Shown here piece by piece: positions 49,154 to 58,100 of a DNA stretch of 64,000 nt. Origin of the DNA: Cohnella cholangitidis. Lineage in GTDB: Bacteria > Bacillota > Bacilli > Paenibacillales > Paenibacillaceae. How positions within the stretch are numbered: position 1 is the first letter of the stretch; each line of letters begins with the position of its first letter. The translations under genes and the position numbers were made by a program. The notes beneath the pieces are model-generated. The model saw nothing but the letters and a program-made list of their open reading frames with translations. It was not told the origin of the DNA and did no database searches. Location: assembly GCF_014107495.1 (NCBI RefSeq), contig NZ_CP041969.1, positions 3,521,501 to 3,585,500 on the forward strand, written 5' to 3'.

Positions 49154-51906
49154 ATGCCGATGTGCACCGAGCAGGAGTTGCTCGATTTCATGCGGGAAAC
49201 CGCCTATAAACCGTTGACTTACAAAGAATTGGAGAAACATTTCGGCATCGAGGACGCAGCGGAATTCAAAGCATTCCTCCGCATGTTGACCGAGATGGAG
49301 CAAGATGGGAAAATTCTGCTGACCCGTACGGAACGCTATGGCGTGCCGGAACGGATGAATTTGCTGCGCGGACGGATTCAATCCCATCCGAAAGGATTTG
49401 CCTTCTTGATCCCCGACGACAAGGAACATCCCGATCTCTACATTCATGCCAACGACATGAAAGGGACGATGAACGGGGATATCGTGCTGGCGCGCGTGTC
49501 GGCGAAGAACGAGAACGGCAAGCTGGAAGGCGAGATCGTCCGCATCGTCAAGCGGGCGGTTACCCAAGTCGTCGGCGTGTTCGAGAATCACGAGAGCTAC
49601 GGCTTCGTGGTGCCGGATGACAAACGGATTAATAAGGATATTTTTATCCGCAGCGAAAGCTTTATGGGAGCGGTAACCGGGCAGAAGGTCGTCGTTAACA
49701 TCCTGACCTATCCGGAAGGGCGTTCGGCGGCGGAAGGCGAAGTCGTGGAAATTCTCGGGCATAAGGATGATCCGGGCGTCGATATTCTCAGCATTATCCG
49801 CAAGCATGGCTTGCCGGAAAGCTTCCCGGGCGATGTCATGACGGAGGCGGAAGCCGCGCCGGATACGATCACGGAAGAAGAAATCGTCCAACAAGGACGC
49901 CGCGACTTGCGCGATAAAGTCATCGTGACGATCGACGGCGAGGATGCCAAGGATCTGGACGATGCGGTTAACGTCGAGCGGTTGCCGAACGGCAATCTCG
50001 TGCTTGGCGTCCATATCGCGGATGTAAGCTACTATGTACGCGAGAAGTCCAAGTTGGATGAAGAAGCTTACAATCGAGGGTGCAGCGTTTATTTGGTCGA
50101 TCGCGTTATTCCGATGCTTCCGCATAGGCTGTCCAACGGAATCTGTTCCTTGAACCCGAAGGTCGACCGGCTGACGATGAGCTGCGAGATGGAGTTCGAG
50201 CCGGAAACGATGAAGCGGGTTCGTCACGATATTTTCACGAGCGTCATTCGGACGACGGAGCGTATGACTTACACGAACGTCCGAAAAATATTGAACGACG
50301 AAGACCCGGAAGTAACGGAACGTTATTCGGAACTGGCGGATACGTTTAAGCTGATGCGCGAGCTGGCTATGGGGCTTCGTTCGATGAGAATGCGCCGCGG
50401 CGCGATCGACTTCGAATTCCAGGAGTCGAAGGTTATCGTCGACGCGCAAGGCAAGCCGGTTGAAATCGTGAAGAGAGAACGTTCCATCGCCGAGCAGATC
50501 ATCGAGGAGTTCATGCTGGCGGCGAACGAGACGGTGGCGGAGCATTTCCATTGGCTCAAGGTTCCGTTCCTCTATCGGATTCACGAGGAGCCGTCCAACG
50601 AGAAGTTGATGACGTTCATGCAATTCGCGGGCAACTTCGGTTATGCGGTGCGGGGCAAAGGAAACACGGTGCATCCGCGCGCGCTGCAAACATTATTGGA
50701 AGAGATTCAAGGGACGAAAGAAGAAACCGTACTTAGCACGATGATGCTGCGGTCGATGAAACAAGCGAAATACGAGGCCGAGAGCTTGGGACATTTCGGG
50801 CTTGCCGCGGAATATTATACGCACTTTACGTCCCCGATCCGGCGTTATCCCGATCTGGTCATTCACCGGGTGATGCGCGAAGTGTTGGAGAACGGCGGCC
50901 TGCTGCCGGACAACCGCTTCGATTCGCTGAACGCGCGCATGCCGGATATCGCTTCGCAGTCTTCGGAGCGGGAACGGGTTGCGGTCGACGCGGAGCGGGA
51001 TACGGAGAAGCTGAAGAAGGCCGAGTTCATGCTCGACAAGATCGGCGAAGAATTCGTAGGCATGATCAGCGGCGTGACGAGCTTCGGAATGTTCATCGAA
51101 TTGGACAATACGGTAGAAGGACTTATTCGTCTTAGCGATCTGACCGACGACTATTATCATTTCCATGAACTTCATATGGCGTTGATCGGCGAGCGGACTT
51201 CGAAAATTTACCGAATCGGCGACGAAGTGAAAATTCGCGTAGCCCGGGTAAATATGAGCGATCATACGATCGACTTCGAGATGGTCGACATGAAGTCGCG
51301 CAGCGGCAGCCGAGTGAGCTTCGTCGACGCTCGCGGGCCGGGCGGTTTCGACCGGAAGCGGAAGAAGCTGAACTCCGCGGGACGATTCGTCGGCGTCGGC
51401 GGCGGCAGCGACGGAGCCGCGGCAAACGCGGCGGCAAATCGAGCGGCGGCGGCAAAGGCGAGCGGAAAGATGCTCGCGGCGGGAAGTTCGGCGAAGGCAC
51501 CGCAAATGGCGGAAAGCGCAAGAAGAAGCCGGAAGGCAAAGGCGCGTTGCAGGCTCGGGAACCTGTCGAACCGATCGGTATTCAGGCTTCGCCAACGAAC
51601 GCAGCGGGCAATGATGGCGGACGATCATCGGGTGGAAACGGCGCGCCAAGAAGCTCCGGTTCCGCTCCCGCCAAACGCGGCAAGCTGGACATGTGGGGAC
51701 TGCCTCGTTCCGGCAATTATAAGTCGATCGATGACGGCACGGACGGCGGCATGTTCACCGGATCCCGCAAAGGCCGCGGAGGGAATGGCGGCGGTAACGG
51801 AGGAGGCGGAGGCAAGCGCTCCAAGCCGTTCACCAAGGCGGAAGCGTCCGTTCCGAAGCCAAGCGGAGAACCTAAGCCAAGCCGGCGTAAAAAACCGAAA
51901 GAATAA
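49154..51906 (+). CDS. rnr: Ribonuclease R, with an apparent frameshift in its basic tail
   Basis: 3'-5' exoribonuclease acting on structured RNA and, with SmpB/tmRNA, on stalled messages. Winged-helix N-terminus (~5-70), two cold-shock RNA-binding domains (~75-230), RNB catalytic domain (~245-590; Asp cluster in DGEDAKDLDDAVN) and S1 domain (~635-720) are intact. Beyond VDARGPGGFDRKRKK the frame that stays open to 51982 gives an unlikely tail and runs through a terminator. The -1 frame instead reads RGKRGGKSSGGGKG, then EPIGIQASPTNAAG, a tail typical of Paenibacillus RNase R, and stops at 51906. One base is probably missing at about 51395-51425. The restored protein is ~917 residues. ATG 49154 after GAGGTGA. 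A TTGCCG/TATACT promoter lies at 49104-49130. Confidence 0.9.
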
Positions 51907-51911
51907 GCATG

Positions 51912-51950
51912 GAAGAGCCTTCCGGGCGGAATTGCCGGGAGGTTCTTTTT
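51912..51950 (+). terminator. Terminator after rnr
   Basis: GAGCCTTCCGG... pairs with CCGGGAGGTTC (G-U pairs, one bulge), followed by TTTTT. Its position supports 51906 as the true rnr stop. Confidence 0.75.
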
Positions 51951-52060
51951 CCGCTCCGTGGATCGCTCGAAATAACCGCTAATACCATTTTACAAAGTTC
52001 GCCGTATCTTATAGGATAGTACTTAGTGTGTACGGAGAGACGTCGGGAGGCTAACGGAAA

Positions 52061-52996
52061 ATGAAGCAGTATTATCATGTGCTTGGAGCGAAACAGTTCG
52101 AGAAAAACGAGCTGGAAAGGCTGTTCGACGCGGCGCGCGAGATGGAAGGCATTGTCGCCCGCGGCGGGGACAGAAGACATGAAGGCAGAATCATGACGAC
52201 GTTGTTCTTCGAGGCGAGCACGCGGACGCGCCTGTCGTTCGAATCGGCGATGCATCGGCTTGGCGGCAACGTCATCGGAACGGAGAACGCGGCGCAATTC
52301 TCTTCCGCCATCAAGGGGGAGACGCTGGAGGACACGATTCGGATCATCAGCGGCTATAGCGATATTATCGTTATGCGCCATACCGAGATCGGCGCCGCGA
52401 AACGGGCCGCGAAGGTAGCGAGCGTGCCGGTCATCAACGCGGGAGACGGAGCGGGCGAGCATCCGACTCAGGCATTATTGGATGCTTACACGATTCGCAA
52501 AGAGTTCGGCAAGATCGACGGTTTGAAAATCGCGATGGTCGGGGATCTCGCATACGGACGGACGGTTCACTCTTTGAGCTATATTTTGGCGAATTATCAA
52601 GACGTCATGATTTACTACATTTCCCCTGACAACGTGCGGATTCCGGAGAACGTGAAGAAGTACATGGACGAGAAAGGCATTCGTTACGCGGAGACGAACG
52701 ATCTGGATTCGGTCGCGGGCTCCATCGACGTCCTGTATCAGACAAGGATCCAGAAGGAACGTTTTCCTTCGGTCGAGGAATACGAGAAGGCTTCCGGCCA
52801 GTACATCGTCGACGCCGAGCTGATGTCCCGGATGAGCAAAGACTCGATCGTGCTTCATCCGCTGCCTCGCGCGGGCGAAATCACGGAGGAAGTCGATTCC
52901 GATCCTCGCGCCGCCTACTTCCGTCAAGCGGTTAACGGCTTATACATTCGGATGGCTCTCATCGATAAGAGTATCGTGGAGTCGCAGGGGAAATAA
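52061..52996 (+). CDS. pyrB: Aspartate carbamoyltransferase catalytic subunit (E. coli-like class)
   Basis: 311 residues. Carbamoyl-phosphate-binding FFEASTRTRLSFESAM (~49-64), GETLEDTIRI, IIVMRHTEIGAA (~104-115), AGDGAGEHPTQALLD (~128-142), YGRTVHSLSYIL, the LYQTRIQKERF motif, and VLHPLPRAGEI near the C-terminus. These follow the E. coli-type PyrB rather than the B. subtilis pyr-operon enzyme, which has for example LHP/MHPAPVNRG. It is solitary: no pyrI and no other pyr genes nearby, with its own terminator. It may be a second carbamoyltransferase. The active-site set looks complete for aspartate as substrate. Ribosome site GGGAGG before the ATG. Confidence 0.88.
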   Translation: MKQYYHVLGAKQFEKNELERLFDAAREMEGIVARGGDRRHEGRIMTTLFFEASTRTRLSFESAMHRLGGNVIGTENAAQFSSAIKGETLEDTIRIISGYSDIIVMRHTEIGAAKRAAKVASVPVINAGDGAGEHPTQALLDAYTIRKEFGKIDGLKIAMVGDLAYGRTVHSLSYILANYQDVMIYYISPDNVRIPENVKKYMDEKGIRYAETNDLDSVAGSIDVLYQTRIQKERFPSVEEYEKASGQYIVDAELMSRMSKDSIVLHPLPRAGEITEEVDSDPRAAYFRQAVNGLYIRMALIDKSIVESQGK

Positions 52997-53041
52997 GGAA
53001 GTTCGCGGAGCTTTCTTGAAGCAAATAAATAAAGACAGTTC

Positions 53042-53070
53042 AGAGAGACCTTGGGTCTCTCTTTTTTTTT
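53042..53070 (+). terminator. Terminator after pyrB
   Basis: Perfect 9-bp stem AGAGAGACC/GGTCTCTCT, 3-nt loop, long T-run. Confidence 0.9.
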
Positions 53071-53083
53071 GCCTTTTTTCCGC

Positions 53084-53117
53084 TTGGGAGAATTTTGTGA
53101 GCGGCGCCTAGTAATAT
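53084..53117 (+). promoter_or_regulatory. SARP-type direct repeat and -10 upstream of the second SLH gene
   Basis: TTGGGAG (53084-53090), 4 bases, TTGTGAG (53095-53101), 10 bases, TAATAT (53112-53117). The first 20 bases differ from the copy at 37656 at one position only. Confidence 0.65.
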
Positions 53118-53157
53118 TTCATAAGGTTAATAGTTTACTAGACGATAGGAGGAGAAT

Positions 53158-55161
53158 TTGCATTCTATGAGCAGGCTTCGCAAACTTAAACCTTTTACCG
53201 CCATTATGCTTGCATTCTTTATGGTCTTTCAGCTTTTCGCAGGCACGCCGAAGGTAAACGCCGCCGAATCGGCTTCCGTGCCGCCGGCTTCAAGCTCGAA
53301 CGGATCCAGCCTAGGGCAGGCCGTGATCGGCGAGGTCGTGTCGATTAGCGGCACGGAGCTCGTGCTGAAGCAGGAAGCGATACGCCCCGATCAAGGGACG
53401 GACGAGGAAATGGAAGCTTCGGAGCTTCCCTCGGGGCTGGCGGATTACGTTACCGTGCGGTTGACATCGCAAACCGTATATCAGACGGTTTCGGGCGGAT
53501 CCCCGATACAGGTCGGCAGCGGTTTGCTTGTCGCGGGGCAACTCGCGGGCGGCAAGCTGATCGCGGACTTTGTCAGCGACATGTCCAAGGCTGCGCCGAT
53601 TGAGAACCCGGTGCTCCCGGACGCGATGACGGAGGCAACGGAACCGTCTCCTTTGGGCGCGGAGAGCGCTCCTGAGTTCACCGGTACGGGCGACGAAGCG
53701 GACTTCGGCGTTGTATCGCCGACTTCGGTCGAAAAGCTTCAGCCTCAAATGAAAGCGATGGCCGCCGCGTCCGCCACGACGACCAATAGTGTCGAATATC
53801 GGCTGAAAGGACAGTCGGGGTTTCCCGGCATTCATTGGAATTGGCCGATTATCGATATCGTCGATCTGGGTGACCTGGTGAAAATCGGCGTATGGTTCGA
53901 ATTCAACGCGGGGATGGGAGCGGCATGGGACTGGCCGGTCGATGCGAACTTCAAGCTTCCGAAGCTGGAAGTCGGACAGACGTCCAAGTTTACCGTCCAG
54001 ATGACGCCCAAGGGAGTCGGCGCGAACGAGCATACGATGTACTCGACTTACGGCGTCGGATTTTACGTCCATTTCATTCTCCAAGCATTAGGTAAGCAAT
54101 ATAACTTGGGCATCCCGGTCCTTAATTTCGGGTTCGGCAACTCGACGAATAAGGCCGCGCCTTTTGACGGCAGCTATTTCTGGATGGACCGCACGACGAA
54201 CATCACGATTCCGATCCCGATCCCGAAAACGCCGCTTAAATTTAAAATTTCGTTTTTGCTGGATTATATGCTTCACGGAAACGATCCGTTTATTATGGAT
54301 TCGACCCGACCGAGCGCGGCGGGGGCGGTCGTTAAGGATCGTTTCAATTATACGGCGGACAGGCACGTGGTCAAATCTTCGACCTGGGATATCACGCCTA
54401 CGGCAACGTCCGGCACGATCCAATTTCCGGAGGTACAATATGCCCCGTCGGTGAATTACGCGCAACTGCAGATCAAGGTCGGGGGATCCGCGGGGATGAT
54501 ACCGATTCCCGCGTTTCCTTATCCGCCCATATCGATCTACACGCATTTCACGCTCGGTGCGGCAGGGACGCCGCCCGCGGTTACTTTTACGGCCGCGCCC
54601 GAGATGACGACGGAGCCTTACTTGCCCGGGGGCAAGGTCGGGCAACCTTACCGCGCCGAATTAAAGCCGGCCGGAGGGTACCCGTTCACGGCGGAGCAGC
54701 AAGCAGCGAACGGGTATGGCAGTTACAAGCTGGCCATCGTATCCGGGAAGCTGCCGAAGGGATTGGCGCTGGATCCGATAGCGGGCGTTATCGAAGGCAC
54801 GCCTCTTGCGCCGAACGAGAATGAAGAAATCGTGCTCCGCATGACGGACGCCGAGAACTATTCCAAGGATTTTACGTTCAAGATCCCGATCATGCAGACG
54901 GCAACGAGCCGCATTCAGATCGGGCAGTTCGTCAACCAGCCTTATAGTTATCAATTAGGGGTCAAGGGCGGTACGGCTCCGTTCTCTTGGGCGCTCAAAT
55001 CGGGACAGCTCCCGCCGGGACTTGCGCTTCATGCTTCAACCGGAGTCCTGTCGGGCACGCCGACGACGGTCGGGACCTACCCGATGACTTTCCGCGTGGT
55101 CGATTCGACAAGCGCGGCGACGAAAGGCCGTTGGGCAGTCTGGAAGAAACGGTTGAAGTAA
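53158..55161 (+). CDS. Giant SLH surface protein, N-terminal part (before an apparent frameshift)
   Basis: 667 residues in this frame. Signal peptide of ~38 residues (LKPFTAIMLAFFMVFQLFAG, cleavage after VNA). A low-complexity, Ser/Pro/Glu-rich region follows, then a beta-rich domain (~200-480) of unknown family. Two Ig-like He_PIG modules come next (VSGKLPKGLALDPIAGVIEG and LKSGQLPPGLALHASTGVLS). The second module is cut by a stop at 55161, but its missing end continues in the -1 frame (LGSLEETVEVTAVIAPPS). So this and the next entry are one gene of about 2595 residues lacking a base near 55122-55135. TTG 53158 lies five bases after AGGAGG; ATG 53167 is the alternative start. Confidence 0.85.
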   Translation: MHSMSRLRKLKPFTAIMLAFFMVFQLFAGTPKVNAAESASVPPASSSNGSSLGQAVIGEVVSISGTELVLKQEAIRPDQGTDEEMEASELPSGLADYVTVRLTSQTVYQTVSGGSPIQVGSGLLVAGQLAGGKLIADFVSDMSKAAPIENPVLPDAMTEATEPSPLGAESAPEFTGTGDEADFGVVSPTSVEKLQPQMKAMAAASATTTNSVEYRLKGQSGFPGIHWNWPIIDIVDLGDLVKIGVWFEFNAGMGAAWDWPVDANFKLPKLEVGQTSKFTVQMTPKGVGANEHTMYSTYGVGFYVHFILQALGKQYNLGIPVLNFGFGNSTNKAAPFDGSYFWMDRTTNITIPIPIPKTPLKFKISFLLDYMLHGNDPFIMDSTRPSAAGAVVKDRFNYTADRHVVKSSTWDITPTATSGTIQFPEVQYAPSVNYAQLQIKVGGSAGMIPIPAFPYPPISIYTHFTLGAAGTPPAVTFTAAPEMTTEPYLPGGKVGQPYRAELKPAGGYPFTAEQQAANGYGSYKLAIVSGKLPKGLALDPIAGVIEGTPLAPNENEEIVLRMTDAENYSKDFTFKIPIMQTATSRIQIGQFVNQPYSYQLGVKGGTAPFSWALKSGQLPPGLALHASTGVLSGTPTTVGTYPMTFRVVDSTSAATKGRWAVWKKRLK

Positions 55162-58100
55162 CCGCCGTTATCGCTCCACCGAGCGCGAAAGGGAACTATC
55201 GATGGAAGGCGGAAGGAACGATCGCCGACGATCCCGGCAACGGCAACGGAATAGCTTACAACCCGGCGACGGGAGAGACGATGCGGTTTACCAGCCAAGG
55301 AAAAACGATGCTGTACGCGAACGGCGGTTGGCAGGAAGCGACGGGATTATCGACCGCCCCGAAAGCCAGGGACTACGCGTCAATGGCTTATTCGCCGAAG
55401 CTTGGCGGCATCGTTCTGTTCGGGGGCTCAGCGAATAATTGGTCGGGTTCCGTCAGCTATAACGTATTCGGGGATACGTGGCTTTGGAAAGACGGAGCAT
55501 GGACGAAAATCAGCGACGGCGTCTTTTGGAAAGTGGAACTGGTAGGCGGTAAACCGGTACGCACGATTTCCGGCACGGAAGCGCCTCCGCCGCGCCTAAA
55601 CGCGGCTCTCGCGCAGGATCGGGACGGCAATCTGATCTTATATGGCGGCAACGAGCAAATGCTTCCCGCATTCGGAGATACTTGGGTGCTGTCGGGAACG
55701 TCATGGGGGCAAAGAACGACCGCTACCCAGCCTCCGATGACCCTTGACCCGATTCTGGCCTTCCACGAAGGGATCGGCAAACCGGTGCTGATCGCGCGCC
55801 ATCTGACGAACGGGAATACCGAGGTGTATGAATGGAACGGAACCGACTGGACCGATAAGACCAACCAAGTCTATCAGGCGGGAGTCGGTCCGCAGGACTT
55901 GTACTTATCGGGCGCGGCTTATCATCGGGCATCGCGTCAGCTTGTCCTGTACGGCGGCTACGAGAAACAAGCCGGCAGCTATGGAATCGGCGCGATGAAA
56001 CACGATCTGTGGGGCCTTGGTACGTTGGGAGGCACCGGCAACGGGGACGGCATTCTGTCCTCCTGGACCCGTATTGAAGCCGTCGACCAGCCGTCGTTCC
56101 GCGATCCGGCCTTATCGGGATCGTATGCTTATCCGGTTATGCTGGCATACGATGCTTCGCGAGGAACGCTGATGGCGTTCGCCAAAGAATTCGCGGGCGC
56201 CGACAATCAATATAGCTTGAGCTTAAGCGGCTTGGTGGCCAATCCGGCGGTTCTGCCGGCAGACGGCATAGCGAGCACGGAGCTGAGGTTCCAAGTGACG
56301 GACGGCAGCGGGAATCCGATGCCGGGACGTTCGGTGATGCTGGCGGGTACGGGCAGCGTGTCGGGCGTCTTGCCTGCGCGGACGGCGGTTTCAAACGGGT
56401 CGGGCATCGTTACCTTCAACTATATAGGAACGCAAGCCGAGACGCTCGTCCTGAGGATTGACGACAGCTCGACGGGCGAGACGCTTGGCGGGACGACGGT
56501 CGTTCTCGCCGAGCCGGTGCCTGACGCCGATCGATCCTCCTTGTCGTTATCCTTGACGGAGATCCTCGGCGACGGGACGACACCCGCTGCGCTCGAAGCG
56601 ATCGTCAAGAACGAGAACGGCGTGCCCCTTCCGGGATACGAGATTTCCGTAGCCCCGGTTCATTCCGCAACGGCGAAGGTTACGGAGACGAGTACGGGCT
56701 CCGGCACGACCGGACCGGACGGCAAGGCGGCGTTCACGATAACGGACACGACGGCGGGGACGCTGCTGTTGGCGGTATCGGCACGTAAAGCGTCGGATCC
56801 CTCGTCCGCCAGCTTCCCGCTGGGCGAAATCTCGCTCCATGTGCTGCAACACGACCCGTTGACGATTACGACGAATAGTCTGGCCGATGGACAGACGGGC
56901 GTTGCGTATCAGGGGACATTGGAAGCGAGCGGAGGAAACGGGAACTATCATTGGAGCGTTATCGACGGAGAGCTTCCTCCCGGGTTAACGCTTGGCGGCG
57001 GAGGACAATTAACGGGCACGCCGGATCCGGGCAGCTTCGGAACGCATGCCTTTACCGTGAGGGCGACGGATGAATCGCTTCCGGTTCAATCGACTTCGGC
57101 GGTGCTTGAGCTAAAGGTGCTTCCGCCGAACCTTGTCATGCTCGCGCCGTCGATCCATGAAGGCAGCGGCATGAAAGTCGGCGACTATGCCAACATCCAA
57201 TTGCAGGCGGAAGGCGGCAGCGGAAGCTATGGGTGGTCAGTCGTATCCGGCGTTCTGCCGAAAGGAATGCAGCTTAACGCGAAGAACGGCAATATCGACG
57301 GGGTGCCGATCGAATCCGGCGATTACGACGTCGCGATTCAGGTGAAGGACAGCTTCGGAGCGACTGCGCAATCCGCGTTGCGCTTCTCCGTTCTGTCGGC
57401 ACAATCCGTATTCGTTAGTCGCGGAACGAGCACGAACGAGAATGGCGTCTTGGAAGTCGTATCCGGCGACGTAACCGCAAGGACGACCGGTCTCGGCACG
57501 GTGGAAGTTGCCATCTTCCAGCGGAATCCGGGGGGCGAGACGAGCGGAACTTTCCGTACGGCGAATAAATATTTTAAGATCGGCAATGACGGCACCTTCT
57601 CGAACGTTCAATTTACGGTAGGAAACGTCTCGTCATCGGCTCATCACCTATATCGTTGGAACGCGGCAAGCGAGTCTTGGAGCTTGCTCCCGGATCAGAC
57701 GTTCGATGCGGCGCTTGGCGTGACGACGGTTGCATTGGACGCCGCGACGATCGCCGACTTGACCGGCGGTATCCTATTCGCGGTCGGATCCCCGATTGAA
57801 CCTCCGCCGTCTTTGGAAGGAATCGACGTCGGTACGGGACCCGCTGTCGGAGGCACGGTTATCTTGGTGACAGGCGATCGGTTCACGACGGACTCCGTCG
57901 TTCTGTTCGGCGGTGAACCTGCCGCGTCGACCGAGTACGTGGACAGCCGTTTGCTCCGGGCGGTTACGCCGCCGGGAATCGGCACCGTCGATGTCCGGGT
58001 ACAGAACGCATTAGGGATCAGCGATCCGGCGGAAGGGGCAAAGTTCTCCTATGTCGGAGAGTCTTCTATTCGGAGAATTACGCTTGAGCTAGACGAATCG

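Noticed and set aside
48983..50689. 568-codon open frame antisense to rnr
   Set aside because: It is a GC-driven shadow of the conserved rnr frame, with no family features.
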